Positions 12,241-23,726 of a stretch of 64,000 nucleotides of DNA are shown here, one piece after another; position 1 is the first letter of the stretch; each line of letters opens with the position of its first letter. Made by a program: the position numbers and the translations under genes. The stretch is from Cryptomeria japonica (taxonomy: Eukaryota > Streptophyta > Pinopsida > Cupressales > Cupressaceae). The notes beneath the pieces are model-generated. The model had not been told where the DNA came from, did no database searches, and saw nothing but the letters and a program-made list of their open reading frames with translations. The stretch lies in contig NC_081406.1 in NCBI RefSeq assembly GCF_030272615.1, positions 483,383,900 to 483,447,899 on the forward strand. The letters are read 5' to 3'.

Positions 12241-13717
12241 CCTAGTAGTTGCAAGGAATGGAAACAAAAGGAGGCGATTTGGAGCATTTTGCAGAAGGGT
12301 GGTTTTTCAAAATTCATGGAGAGACTCCATGGACGGGATGGCATGATTACCTATTTTCTCTACAAAAATTGGAGAAAGGGTATGTTGAAAATCGGAAACC
12401 AGTCTGTTGTAATTGATGAAGACCTTATTACCCAAGCCACTAGCCTCAGAAGGGAAGGATGCAACTTCTATAAAGATAGAAAAGTCAGTAAGGAGGCCAT
12501 TGACAAATATCCGGAAACTGAAAAGGAGAAAAAATGCCTGGTGAAGTTAAGTAAACCCTATGGGGGACACTGCCATGCATCAAGGCTTAATGGTCCTTAT
12601 TTATGACCATCTCAAGGCCAATCAAATAGACCACCTTCAACCCTCTATAGAGTCTGAGGAGGATGGGTCTGACTTTGTCTTTTCAGTGGATGAGGATTCC
12701 AACAGTGACCCATCGAGTGATTTTGAGGAGAGCTTGGATGTTTCACATTTTGAAATTGGTAAGAAGAGGAAATATATGAAAACAAGACCTTCTTCCTCAA
12801 AGGGTAAAAACCTAAAGGCAGAATCCTCCAGATTAGCTCTTCCTTGGAGGAGGAGGTCTTTGAAGACTTAGAGAAGGAGAAACCTCAGGGTTCTCTAAAA
12901 AAGAAAACTAAAGTCCAGACTCAGACTAGAAACAAGCATAAGAGGAAGGAGGAGAATGTGAAGGAGATGGAGGTTTATAAGAAGGAAAGGACTTCGGAAG
13001 CCGAACAGAACCTAGAGCAGGTGACCACTGGCGAGGCTCTTAGGGTTGAAGACATAGCTACTATTTGTTGTCCAAAAAAGGAACAAGATATCCCTGGTAA
13101 GATTGATCCTCCCCCTAACCCCCCTCCAAAGGGTATGCAAGGTTGTATGGACACTATGGAGTGACTTATAACTAGTTACAAGAAAGTTGTGGATGACAAC
13201 AAAAAGCTTAGCCATAGAATTCAGATTTTGGAAACTTTCAACATTGGGGAAGGGAAGACTATGGCTGATTACATTGAGGACCTGAAAAAATACCATTGCA
13301 AAAGCTGAAAACATAAGAGATTCCTTCAACCCAAGATTTGAGAAAATAGAGAAAGACCTGCTGGAAAGGAAAACTCTTGCTTACACTAATGATCAAACTA
13401 TTTCGGGCATTGCCAGTAAAGTCAGCAAAATTGAGGATTGCCTCAAGAGTATTGTAGAATAGAGTTTAAGCATCCTTAAGATTTCTGCTAGCAACACTAA
13501 TACTCTCATCAACAAATTGGATGAGGAGAAGGATATCTTGGATATTGACCCTGACACTGAAGGCATGGGAGACGCTTAAGGACCTAGACCAAGAACCAGA
13601 GGCAAAAAGAAAGAAAAGAAACCTAACAAGGACCTGGATGATCTCAAAGCTATTGGGGCCACCTATGACTAGTTGGTGAATAAGGCGGGGGACCTTCTGA
13701 AGACTATAGTTGTGTAG
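12241..13717 (+). pseudogene. LINE ORF3: unrecognised protein downstream of RNase H
   Basis: It reads in frame 1 from about 12289 (FSKFMERLHGRDGM, NQSVVIDEDLITQATSL), shifts to frame 2 at about 12570 (an acidic serine-rich stretch, FSVDEDSNSDPSSDFEES), then back to frame 1 from 12844 (lysine/glutamate-rich, probable coiled coil). The C-terminal part reaches about 13717. The second LINE (54082-54711) encodes a similar acidic stretch and coiled coil ending RTR...K, so this ORF is a regular part of the family. I do not recognise the fold. The first part loosely resembles the start of E2 ORF2. It lies about 250 bp after the RNase H stop. Function unknown. Confidence 0.6.
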
Positions 13718-13888
13718 TGCTTTCCTAGTTTCTTTGTTGTTTTTATCTTTAGCTATCTTTTTGGTTTGCTGGATTTTTTTCCAGTCATTTTGTAAGTGGT
13801 TTATAAGCTCTGGACTTTTAGATGTCTTATCTTAATCTCCTATGTTAAAGGTTTTGGGTCCTGAAAACCTATTTTTCTAAATTAATCA
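13718..13888 (+). other. LINE 3' UTR and tail
   Basis: T-rich noncoding sequence ending in the family-specific 'ggttttgggtcctgaaaacc' phrase and an A-rich end just before the aaacaag duplication. The homologous tail of the second LINE lies at about 54800-55016. Confidence 0.75.
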
Positions 13889-14001
13889 AAACAAGGAATA
13901 TGTACACATAAAGATGAGTTCAAATCACCCAAAGAAGAGTTTCCATCAATGACAACCCTAAAATCCATTAACCCTTACCAGATGAGTGTCAATTGCCAAC
14001 A

Positions 14002-14218
14002 ATATCCCCCTTTGGCATTGATGGCAACACTCATGTGAAAAATGATGATAGCATCAATTTTCCTTAGAATTTTCTTGACATCCTGACCTATACATATGCA
14101 TCAGATGCTCCCCTTGAGAAATATATACATTTTTCACTTTAATCCTCTCCCCCTTTGGCATCAATGACAAAGCGAAGTATCCTCAAAGAATTCCATACAA
14201 TTATAATATAAACCAATT
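14002..14218 (-). promoter_or_regulatory. E1 3' tail with two polypurine tracts
   Basis: The terminal tract reads atatccccctttgg on plus (14002-14015), next to LTR end 14001. A second, ctccccctttgg at 14147-14158, is followed by the same 'catcaatgacaaag' context. A weaker 'gctcccctt' lies at about 14107. These would prime plus-strand synthesis. No coding sequence is visible. Confidence 0.75.
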
Positions 14219-17015
14219 CTATACAGGTTTCATAATGTCCACATACATATTCTTCAAAAATGAAAAGTATATATCCCAACCTTTCTTGAGTGAATCGAGA
14301 ATGGAGATAAATGCATTCAAGAGACTAGCATGATACTCAATTTCTTCTAATATAGTGGGATCCTCTCTCTGCATATTATAAATACATTCAATTTTATGAA
14401 ACAATAAATTATTTAACCGGGGACCAATAAGATTCTGGAGCTCATTTTATCTCTTTATTATTCCTTCCCTATCCTTCTCCAATTTCAAAATTTGATCCAA
14501 GACTACCAAAATTGGACCATCTAAAGAACTTGTAAGATTTGTTGTCAGGTTGTAAGAATTGGAAATCTGAATTAAATTGTTCCTACAATCTGACAATTGC
14601 TTGTCTATGGATGTTGTGAGTTTACCAAAATATAGACATTTCTTATATATACTACCTCCTTCTGCCAAAGATGCATCAATGGATTGCAAGCAAGTTTGGA
14701 GTTTGCCTTTATCAATCTCAATCATTTGCAAAAATGTTAACTTCTGGACCACAACAAAATTTTCTTTAGCCTCCATTAATGAAATTTTCAATAAGGAATC
14801 ATAGCACTTGGGAATAAAATTAATAATTTCTTCTAGTTTACCAGATGAGTTTGCACTTTCTTGTGCTTGAAATTCTGGTACTAACCATTTCAAAACTTCA
14901 AAACTGTGTTCAATTAATTTTATGTCTTTTGACTCTTCCTGAACCAATTCCTAGGTAGCTTGAGCCTGAAGAGCTGTTGCCACCAAAATTTTCTCTGTTG
15001 GTGACATTTTGTGATAGAGTTTGTCAAACTTAATAAAAAATTGTTACAAATTCCCTTTGGCTAGGACTGCAGAGTCAATTGCCAAGCCAGAAGAGAGTTC
15101 TATCACAACTTCCTTACCCTTGTCCGTCAGTGAGATAACCTTAAAATATTTTATCTCTTGTGCACCGGTGGATTCACCACTTGGTGTCCTATCTAGATCC
15201 TGAACATCCTCTGCACCCTTATTAACTGTATCATTATCTATTTTTACCTTTATGTCATCTTTAATTTGTACATTATCTACTGGTAAATCCTCTAATGTAA
15301 AATGTGACTCACTAACCGGTACAGTGGTAGCCAGTGGAGTACTAGTTGGTTTCTCAATATGTACACTTTGATGTTCTGCCAGTTGCTGACCTTTTGGCAA
15401 CTGAATATTCTGAGATTCCACAAAATTAGGACTAAGCTCATAACCCAAACTCAAAAGAATTCTCACCCACATATCTATAGTTTCCTTTCGAATCTCCTCA
15501 AATCTTTCCAACATTAGGTTATTTATTCTGTACCTGGGATTAAATTTGGATGAGACGATTTTATTAATTTGGTTATTTATTAAATTTAGTTTAGAAGTTG
15601 CAAGCTTTGTGGATGGTTCTTTCAGTTTCTTGGAAGTCTCTGTTTGTACTGGGAGAACATTGGGAGTGGCCCGAGCTAATTCATGGGCTTCCCTTTCCTC
15701 TTTCCTTTTTTTCTTCATCTCTTCTTTCCCGCAGGCTTCAAGAATTTTAACTTTTTATTCAACTTCTACCCTGTCACGACCTTCATCAATAAGAGATTCT
15801 GCTGCAACCTTAGTCATTTTATTTCTTATTTCTGGTGCAACCTATTCCTAGTGATCCTTAAGTCCTTTTTCTTGGGTTGTGCCAAATTTTTCTTCCTAAT
15901 CATCTATTGGTGCCTGCAGTAGGTGTTGTGCATAGGGATCTAGTGTGGCCTCATCCACCTCATATCCCATTGGCATGATCCAAATTATTCTTGGTTGAAC
16001 AACTTCCATCATGCATTCATCTTTGTTAACCATAAAACTTATAGTATCCTTATATTTTTCTACTATAGATTTAGGGATCCTAGATTTGTTCTTTATTTCT
16101 TCTTGAAAAGTCTTGAAAAATGCCCCATAGATTTGCCTTGCTAAGCTTATCCCATTGCCTATCCAAAATTTGACCTATCTGAGATGCTACTGGGTAGTCA
16201 AAAGCCTGTTAAATCTTTCCAAAACTAGGAACTGTACCCAAAAAGTAAAATACCAAACATATAACAAAATATCCATACTGGAAAGTATTCTTTTTGTCTT
16301 GCTTGATTTTCTAGAGATTTGTCATGAGTTCTTTCATCATTACGTTGCAAAGATCATACTGTGCATCCTCCTTAACCATTTGATGAGCAACCAAAATATT
16401 GTTGTCAGAGACAGAGTTCAGTTAGTTAGTTTGATAAACCTTGTAACCTATAATCATCGCAAAATTTTTGACATCAATATCCCTTACATCATCAACTCTA
16501 ATAGATTGTCCATCAAAAGTAGCGCCGGTGAGTTTGTTGAGTTTAGAGATATAAATCTTGCACCTAGGGCTGAGTACACCTCCAACTTTGTGTAAACAGG
16601 TGACATTCTTGGTCACTTCCTCTATAATCTTGTACGATTGGTACAACCAGATAAACTCTCCATGAATGCAGCTCAAAACATATCACACCCATTCCGCCTC
16701 ATCAAAAGTGGGAAAATCCAAGAACTGAGTGAAACCCTTCCTCTACAAGTGTGCAAATTCATATTTTAGTTGGTTGTCGGTGATTATTTTTCTGTGAAAA
16801 TGCAGAACAACTCATATCCTCCAAGCTCCTCAAAATTGCACTGTATGTATGCCCTAATATCCTTCGTGTGAAGAGTACCATGACAAACGCTCAAAAAATG
16901 CATCCAATGGTTCATCTAAAAGAGACTTGAAAGGATGTTTCTTGAAAAATGGATGGGGGCGGTTCTTGATTTCCACCACCAAAGAAGTGTTGATGTTGGA
17001 TGATGAAGAAGCCAT
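14219..17015 (-). pseudogene. E1 ORF2: unknown retrotransposon protein (decayed)
   Basis: The start codon at 17015-17013 opens MASSSSNINTSLVVE, matching the MASS start of E2 ORF2. The order of shared blocks is the same as in E2: HGEFIWL (about 16670), VDDVRDIDVKNFAMIIGYKV (about 16490), KELMTNL*KIKQDKKNTF (about 16330), a Lys-rich segment with an LARATPN stretch (15718 down), and near the C-terminus ELQNLIGPRLNNLL (about 14430). Remaining open stretches are 15718-15044 (224 codons) and 14947-14447 (166 codons). Many stops. No similarity to any pol enzyme is visible. The C-terminal third is helical and coiled-coil-like. Function unknown. Confidence 0.75.
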
Positions 17016-17384
17016 AATAACCAAATACATAAACTAGGGTTTCTGCAAATGAAAAATACCTCAAGACACTGTCGAAGAAGAAATTGCTTTTAAAAGTAAA
17101 GTGCTTTCTCAAATCACCTTGAACTCTAAATCGCTTGTCTGAATGCTCGATCGCTATGTGATAAAAATAACTTTACTTTTCCCTTTTATCTTCGTTAACC
17201 CTAATTTTCACTATCATAAATGTTGTCGGGAAGCATTACCAATTCACATAGTTTGTAAGTAGGTTTCGGTAAACTCCTAAAATTTCTTGAGTACCTATCC
17301 ACAATCAGAGCTCCCTGACTACAAATCCAATCTGGGGTATTTGTATGATATTCAATGATTTGCCTTCCCTTAAGACAAAGTACC
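17016..17384 (-). other. E1 spacer between ORF1 and ORF2
   Basis: About 370 bp separating the ORF1 stop (TAA at 17385-17387) from the ORF2 ATG. No gene is visible. E2 has a comparable 262-bp spacer (31226-31487), so the two-ORF layout with a gap is shared. Confidence 0.6.
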
Positions 17385-18480
17385 TTAGTTACCAATTGTA
17401 TCTGCTACCGGTGTAGTACTTGATGACTCTACCAGGTGATCTGTCGGTTGTGTATCCGATCTTCTTACCCATATTTTCTCATGATGTTGTTTGATGTCTT
17501 CCACTTTTGCCTTTCCCTTCTCATCTACATTTTCATTAGTTGCCGGTGGGTTCTTAGTTCTGCAATATTTAGCAATATTTCCAACCTTGTTGTATGCATA
17601 ATAGACAATATTGTTCTTTTGAATTGCTTTGTTAAACCCTGGATTTCCTTGATTAGCATTTGATCTACATTTGTTAGCCATGTGTCCAAATTTTCTACAT
17701 GCATGACATATTACATTTCCAAGACCGGTGAATGATTTATTGTTATGATTATTCTTATTTCTTCACTGACTAGCCATATGACCATATTTATTACAAACAA
17801 AGCATGTACGATTGAATTTGTGAGCATTAGGCTATCTTACTGATGATTTCTCATTTCGGTTGTTGGTAGGATTTTGCTTTTGTCTGGATGATTGATCTTG
17901 TTGTGCAGTGTCAAAGCATTCTCCTTCTTCATAACCAAGACCTCTCTTGTCATTAGCATCTCTTTGATTCTTTAGAAGAGCTATCCTTGAACTTGTCCTT
18001 GTACTCATTTGTAATAACTAGGTCATCTCTCATGATTATAATATGTTTCTCAAGTTCCTGTTCATTGTTTCGGGACTGGGTCAACTCAAGTTTCAGCATA
18101 TCATTCTCATGTGTCAGTCTATTGCATTCACCAAATTTATCCTTTAATTCTTGAGCTACGTTTTTCTTTCTGTCCTCAATCTCCTTGCACATTCTCATGG
18201 TTAGGGCTTGCATCTCATTCTTTAAGATAATGTTCTCCTAAGTGAGTTTTTGGCATTGATCCTTCATAGAATCATCCTCAATGTTGTTCTAATTTTGCAA
18301 TTGATCATAAAGTTCCCTTCTCTTATCCTTAACAACTGAAAGCTTTCCTTGTAATGAAATGATGTGTTCTCTAGATTTCTTTAGTTCATTTTTCAGTTTA
18401 CTATTCTCCATCTGCTCATTATCAAGATCCTCAAGGGAAAGTCGAAGTTGTTGTTGCAGACTGGATTCTATTGATTCCAA
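17385..18480 (-). pseudogene. E1 ORF1: coiled coil plus CCHC knuckles
   Basis: It begins MESIESSLQQQL at 18480, with long heptad-like Leu/Glu/Lys helices (NEQMENSKLKNELKKSREH; EIEDRKKNVAQEL). A hinge with GLGYEEGEC follows, then knuckle-like repeats (CFVCNKYGHMASQ, CHACRKFGHMANKC, a degraded YYAYNKVGNIAKYC). It ends at a TAA in the same place as E2 ORF1. I see no capsid (UBN2 or retrotrans_gag) domain, unlike ordinary copia gag. A role in RNA binding or particle assembly is inferred from the knuckles. Stops at about 18290 and in the middle break it. Confidence 0.8.
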
Positions 18481-18524
18481 ATTTCAAATCTTCCTCAAGT
18501 GGTTAAACTTCTTCTGAGAACCAA

Positions 18525-18536
18525 GCTCTTATACCA
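18525..18536 (-). other. E1 primer-binding site
   Basis: Plus strand gctcttatacca, that is TGGTATAAGAGC on minus. It is one base from the TGGTATCAGAGC complement of initiator Met tRNA and sits two bases from the LTR end at 18539. It fixes the element's orientation and its 5' end. Confidence 0.85.
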
Positions 18537-18538
18537 AT

Positions 18539-19526
18539 TGTTGGAATACAAGAACACTGAGAGGGGGGGGGGGGGTTAATCAATGTTCTACTAGTAATGA
18601 CAGTTTTGAACTTATTGATTATTAATCGGTTAACATTATATAAAATTAAAGTGCATACACCAAATAACACATAAATATGTAACACCATAACACCAATATT
18701 TATACATGGAAAACCATGCAAAGGGAAAAAACATGGTGGGGCTGATACCTACAATATCTATATACTTGATCAAGGTATACAAATATTAGATGAAGGGGAT
18801 TGCACATGCAATTAGGCTAGCCGCCTAGAGCTCACTGCTCAAACATAGAATGGAAAGTCTTACTAACTTACAAAACATTACAAAGTAATCACAAGGTAGA
18901 ATAAACCTATAAGATGCATTTGACCATGCTGGATAAGTTCCAATTCATTCTCTGATAATCCTTACTATTTACTAGTTTGCTGATGCTCTGTTTTGCCCTG
19001 TTCTGCTACCGATTATGTTGTGCATGTCAAACTGCACACAAATGCTTCTAATTTCTGACCAAAAATGCATACCTAAAATTATTGAATAATTCACAACCAA
19101 AAATACGCATTTCACAACTTCATCAATCTAATGCTAAAAGGATCTCCTTAAATATCATTCTATCTTCTACCATGTCTGCTTCAATAAAAAGTATAAACTT
19201 GTCGGCTACTGAATCATAATGACTCTCAACCATAATCCCAATGATCATGTTGGCCTTCACACGTTACCATAAAATCCATGAAATAAATGATCAGGGCCTT
19301 AAGATATCCTAGTTGGGTCCTATCCATTACTGGGTTCTAAATGCACATTACCAGGATTAGTTACCGAGATCAAGACTTAGCCAGTTGTGAAGCAAAGTGA
19401 ATGTTGGTTAACTCAAACAAGGAATATGTAACCTAAAGATGATTTCCAATCACGTGAAGAAGAGTTTCCATCAAGGTCAACCCTAAAAGCCATTAATCCT
19501 TACTAGATGAGTGTCAATTTCCAACA
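18539..19526 (-). repeat. E1 5' LTR
   Basis: 988 bp, TGTTGG...CCAACA in plus orientation, matching 5869-6764 plus 13896-14001. Near the U5 end it has a G-run of about 14 (18556-18569) inside the conserved CTGAGAG-(G)n signature. Scattered point differences from the 3' copy point to an old insertion. Confidence 0.9.
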
Positions 19527-21500
19527 TTATATAGTTTGATTGACCTCATGATCAATGGGGGTCAATGATATAAACTCGAAGCTTTGATGATCTGATAGGA
19601 TAGAGTTTGATTGACTTCATGATTTATGAACTTCAATGATGTAAACTCAAGATTGGATAGAGTAGATGCATAATCTCATGATGAATGAGTGTCACTAATA
19701 TGTGGTTAAAGAGATTGATAGAAATCTCAAGTGAGCGGATAGGATAACTGATTGATTGATCAAAGTGATTGATTGGATCAAGAACTAACATTTTGTTGAT
19801 ACCATGTTGCAAGAGAATCTAGGATGCATCAATTCATCTAAGGGGGAGCAGGAGGATCATTGAGGCCTACAACATCTAAAAAGAGTGGTGATCTTTGTCC
19901 TAGTTGACATCTTGATATGAGACATTAATTTGTATCATGGGACATTGCATTTTATTGATTATTTCTTTGATATCATTGTATAATTGGACTGTTTATTATT
20001 TATGATGATATGCAGACATGGACTCTATATGATGCTTATGATTCATGATTGATTATACATGTTACTATGATGATGATCTATATGACATATATGCATTGAT
20101 GGATGATGTTATGATGATCTATTTGCAGTGATTACATAGATGATGTTATGATGATCTATTTGCAGTGATTACATAGATGATGCTTTGATGATCTTTCCTT
20201 TCCTTTATGTTTCATGATGTTTTATATGCCTTGATGATATGGTGATGATCTTGATGATGTGATGATAGAATAATGTGATGATATTTATGATTTACTTGAT
20301 CTATATGATGATGAAAATGATTCAATCTATGAATTGTATGATCTATATGATGATGATGTTGTTTCTATGATTCAATTATTTAAATGATGAAATGCAATGA
20401 TCGATATGAAAATTCTTATAATGATTACATATGCAATGGATGTTCATTTCTATTCCTTGTTGTATATGCATATGATGATGAAATGATGAAATTATACTAA
20501 TGAAATGCATTTGATTTTGATTATTTTGAATGCAATATGATGGTTATGGATGTAAATATAAATGCCTATGGTAATTAGATAATGAGATATGAACAATGAT
20601 GATGTAATAATATGGTTAATGAATCTAAATGAACAAATGCAATTACATGTACCTAATGGATAAATGATTCTAAAGAAACTAATGATAACTAGATACAAAG
20701 ATGATAATGTATCTAATACAACTACTAATGATATGATCAATGTAAATTAAACTAATTTAAACTAATCCAACTAAAATGATTGTAATTAATGAATGATGAA
20801 TGATAAATGACATGATGATTATGATCACATTCAAACCTAAATGATTTGAAATATGAAATGAACCCAAATAATTAAATGCAACCTAATGCACCTTAACATG
20901 ATCAATGCAAATTGTTTTTGTTTATCCAAATATACTCAATCTTTTATTTCAACCGTTGATCTTGAATGAAATGAGATGAAATGCTTATAATGCAACTGAC
21001 AATGAATTCTTATAATGCAGATGATAATGAACTAACCTAAAATGATCTAACTTAAATGATACTACCATTCCTCACATGCTTTCTTGTAAAAGTGCTTGAT
21101 TTCATCATTGAACTTTTAAATGTTGTAAGAAAATACAAGCAACTTGACATAATGATTCAAGTTGACTTGAGTACTACTTACATGGATTTTGATATAGCAA
21201 CTTAATACAAGCAACTTGATATGATGAACCAAGTTTCCCTAAGTATTTCTTACAGAATAGACAAGGATTATCCATTTTCATGTATGAATCAAAATGTCCT
21301 CCATGATCTTTTGTCGATCATATCCTTAGACAAGTACATACCTTACTAAGAGATAAACCATAGATAGTAAACAAAGAAAATAACCATGCCCCATCATAGC
21401 TCCTGTAGTCATGGACATTATTGAGTTGTATAGGGTACATGATTAGTAAAAATCAAGATATAAACATTAAATCATGTATGCCGGACATATGTTCTCATTG
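19527..21500 (-). repeat. gypsy2 3' LTR, inner portion
   Basis: A noncoding, ATGATG-rich stretch with phrases such as gatctatatgatgatg. A 37-bp unit is repeated in tandem at 20102-20138 and 20139-20175. Integrase C-terminal coding follows at 21583. The exact LTR/internal boundary is not resolved; I could not find an unambiguous polypurine tract. Confidence 0.5.
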
Positions 21501-21582
21501 CCATTAACTGATATAATCATCTTGATGAATGATCATTGATAATCCTTCATTACTTTTTGGTTGAATCTTTATATTCTGAGTT

Positions 21583-22560
21583 TCACAATTCAATTGTTAG
21601 AAACGTCTTGACCTCTGTTGCTTTGTTGCTTGTCGTCTGTCTCAAAACCCTAGGTATTTTTGGTTTTTCTAAGATTTTGAATATTTTTGGATTTTTTGAA
21701 GCTTTTGAATGATTTGAAGCATTTTGGCGACGTTCCCGAATCAACTCAAGTTCTTGAAGTCTAGAGACTCGTTGTTCTTCCTCTAGGATAAGACCTTTCA
21801 AGGATACTCGTAGAGAAGGTATCTCTGCTTCTACTAGTAATATGACTTCTGATCCATAGACTAGATGATATGGAGTTGCTCATGTTGGTGTGCAAATACT
21901 GGTTTGGTATGCCCATAGAGAAGGATTTAATTGAATATGCTAGTCTTTACCATCTTTATTGATTGTCTTCTTCAAGATCTTTAGGATTTTTTTGTTTGAT
22001 GCCTCAGCTAGACCGTTTCCCTGTGGGTAATATCGTGTAGAAAACCTATGTTGGATATGTAATCACTCACATAGTTCCTTCACATATTCATTCTTAAATG
22101 GTCTCCCATTATCAACAATTATCATCATAAGGACTCCATAGCGATATATTATATAGTTCAAGATGAATAATGATATTTTCTTTCCTCTCACCTTTGTCAA
22201 AGGAACTTCTTCAATCCATTTAGTGAAATACTCAGTAGCAGTCAAAATGAACTTATGTCCATTAGAAGATGAAGGATTTATCTTACCCACTAGATCAGGA
22301 CCCCATTGAGAAAATAGCCATGATCCTACCATAGGATGTTGTTCTTGTGCTAGTGCATGGATGAGGTTCCCATGGATCTAACATTGTTTGTATTTTTTTG
22401 CATATGTAAATGAATCTCTCTCCATAATAGGCCAATAATAACCCAATCGAATAAGTTTCTTAGCTAGCATTAAACCACTTGAGTGCGTGCCACAAATACC
22501 TGCATGGACTTTGTTGAGAACTTTCTCAAATTCCTCTTGTTTGAGACATCTCAATAGAGT
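21583..22560 (-). pseudogene. gypsy2 integrase
   Basis: On minus: a zinc-binding N-terminus (HAGICGTHSSG, then KKYKQC with one Cys lost); the catalytic core with WGPDLVG (first Asp), YGVLMMIIVDNGRPF (second Asp) and YYPQGNGLAEASNK (Glu); then a SLWAYQTS block; and a charged C-terminal tail (21801-21583). The three D, D and E positions survive, but several TAG and TAA stops interrupt the frame. It would insert element cDNA into the genome. Order after the RNase H domains is standard for Ty3 elements. Confidence 0.88.
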
Positions 22561-23726
22561 GCTATCTAGACCTTGTCTATATAAGGTATCAACAATGATA
22601 GTATAGCGGGAAGACTGACGGATAAATTTCTTTTTTGATTATAGGATAGGTCAAGGGGAAGGATATTCTCCTTTAGATATCGATAAGTTTGGCTATATAA
22701 GGATTGATCGGTTCTAGATATGTGGCAAATCATATGGGTATTCTGGGATTCAATAGTAGGATACAAGATATCTTCCACCAGAAATTCATAACATTGTTGA
22801 TTCTCTTGGTTGTGCAAAAGAGATTCTATTATAGCCATTACATCTACCACTTTGTTCTCATTCCTTGGGATCTGAGTGAATGATATTTATTAAAAGTGCT
22901 CTTTAAAATCTTGAACAAGCTATTTATAGGGCATCAGCTTGTCATCCTTGGTTTGATAATCATCATTTATCTGGTTGATTATGAGCTGTGAATCTCCATA
23001 AACATGCAATTCCTTGATGTTCCATTCAATGGCTATTTTGATCCCAATGACCAATGCCTCATACTCTATAGTGTTGTTCATGCATGGAAATCACAATCTA
23101 TATGATATTGGAATTGTGTGACCTTGAGGTGTTACGAACAAGATTCCAACACCTGATCCATGCTATGTATAGAAGCCATCAAAGTATAACTCCCAAAAAT
23201 ATGTGCTAACTATCAGAATGTCTATATTAGGAAATTCAATGTGCAATGGTATATCATCTTTCAGTGGTACTTGAACCAATTGGTCAGCAGTTACTTGTCC
23301 TTTGATAGATTTTTGATCAACATATTCTATGTCAAACTCAGTTAGCATCATAACCCATTTACCTGTCAATGTTGGCTTGTTTAGAAAATACTTCAATGGA
23401 TCTATTCTTATTATCAATTTCATAGAGTGAGTCAACATATAGTGTCGTTATTTATGAGTTGCAAATACAACTGCTAGGCATGTCTTCTCAATTGATGTAT
23501 AGTTCAATTCATAGCCTACAAGTGTTCTGCTAATGTAATATACTTCTCTTTCTTTTCCATCTTCGTCATGTTGTGCTAAGAGAGCACCTAGTGATACAAT
23601 ATTATTGATATGTAAAGCAATAAGTGTTTCCCTTTGATCGGTGATACCTTTACTAGAGGATTCACCAGATATTCCTTGATTTGCATAAAAATTCCTCACA
23701 GTTATGATCCCATTTGAATGGAACAT
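22561..23726 (-). pseudogene. gypsy2 RNase H plus additional RNase H
   Basis: The first domain (23726-23240) has GVLLAQ-like GALLAQHDEDGKE, YYISRTLVGYE, YTSIEKTCLAVVFATHK and IRIDPLKYFLNKP, the Ty3-type RNase H. It is followed by GQVTADQL. A second RNase HI-like domain begins at ELYFDGFYT (about 23190), with MNNTIEYEALV, HVYGDSQLIINQ and IPRNENKVVDVMA (about 22850). This is the additional RNase H typical of plant Tat/Ogre elements. Here it lies downstream of RT, before integrase. Its D, E, D and D positions are recognisable, though stops occur after FYT and elsewhere. Confidence 0.85.

Larger units (their letters stand above)
6765..13888 (+). mobile_element. LINE (plant L1 type), 5'-truncated, with three ORF regions
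   Basis: A non-LTR retrotransposon flanked by a 7-bp duplication, aaacaag (6758-6764 and 13889-13895). It starts inside ORF1 (usual 5' truncation), then carries endonuclease-RT-zinc finger-RNase H ORF2, then an extra downstream ORF region. The tail ends 'aattaatc' plus a short A-run. The tail text around 13850 ('ggttttgggtcctgaaaacctattttt') matches that of the second LINE near 54975, so both belong to one family. It inserted in E1's 3' LTR. Confidence 0.9.
5869..14001 (-). repeat. E1 3' LTR, split by LINE
   Basis: Segments 5869-6764 and 13896-14001 together match the 5' LTR at 18539-19526. For example, the phrase 'ttaacccaaacaag' at 6751-6764 and 'aaacaaggaatatg' at 13889-13902 join exactly as 'ttaactcaaacaaggaatatg' does near 19410. 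Without the LINE it is about 1002 bp, against 988 bp for the 5' copy. It ends CCAACA against a polypurine tract at 14002. Confidence 0.9.
5869..19526 (-). mobile_element. E1: pol-less LTR retrotransposon with a LINE in its 3' LTR
   Basis: It is bounded by TGTTGG at 5869 and CCAACA at 19526. Flanks are tgata (5864-5868) and ttata (19527-19531), a 4-of-5 duplication. After removing the LINE and one duplicated target the element is about 6.53 kb. The internal part (14002-18538) holds ORF1 (coiled coil plus CCHC) and a long decayed ORF2, with no trace of protease, integrase, RT or RNase H on either strand. It has a tRNA-Met-like primer site and polypurine tracts. It is homologous to E2 throughout. 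Confidence 0.88.

Noticed and set aside
15546-15922. Plus-strand open frames with hydrophobic Phe/Ser-rich translation
   Set aside because: They are antisense to the Lys/Glu-rich E1 ORF2, which aligns with E2.
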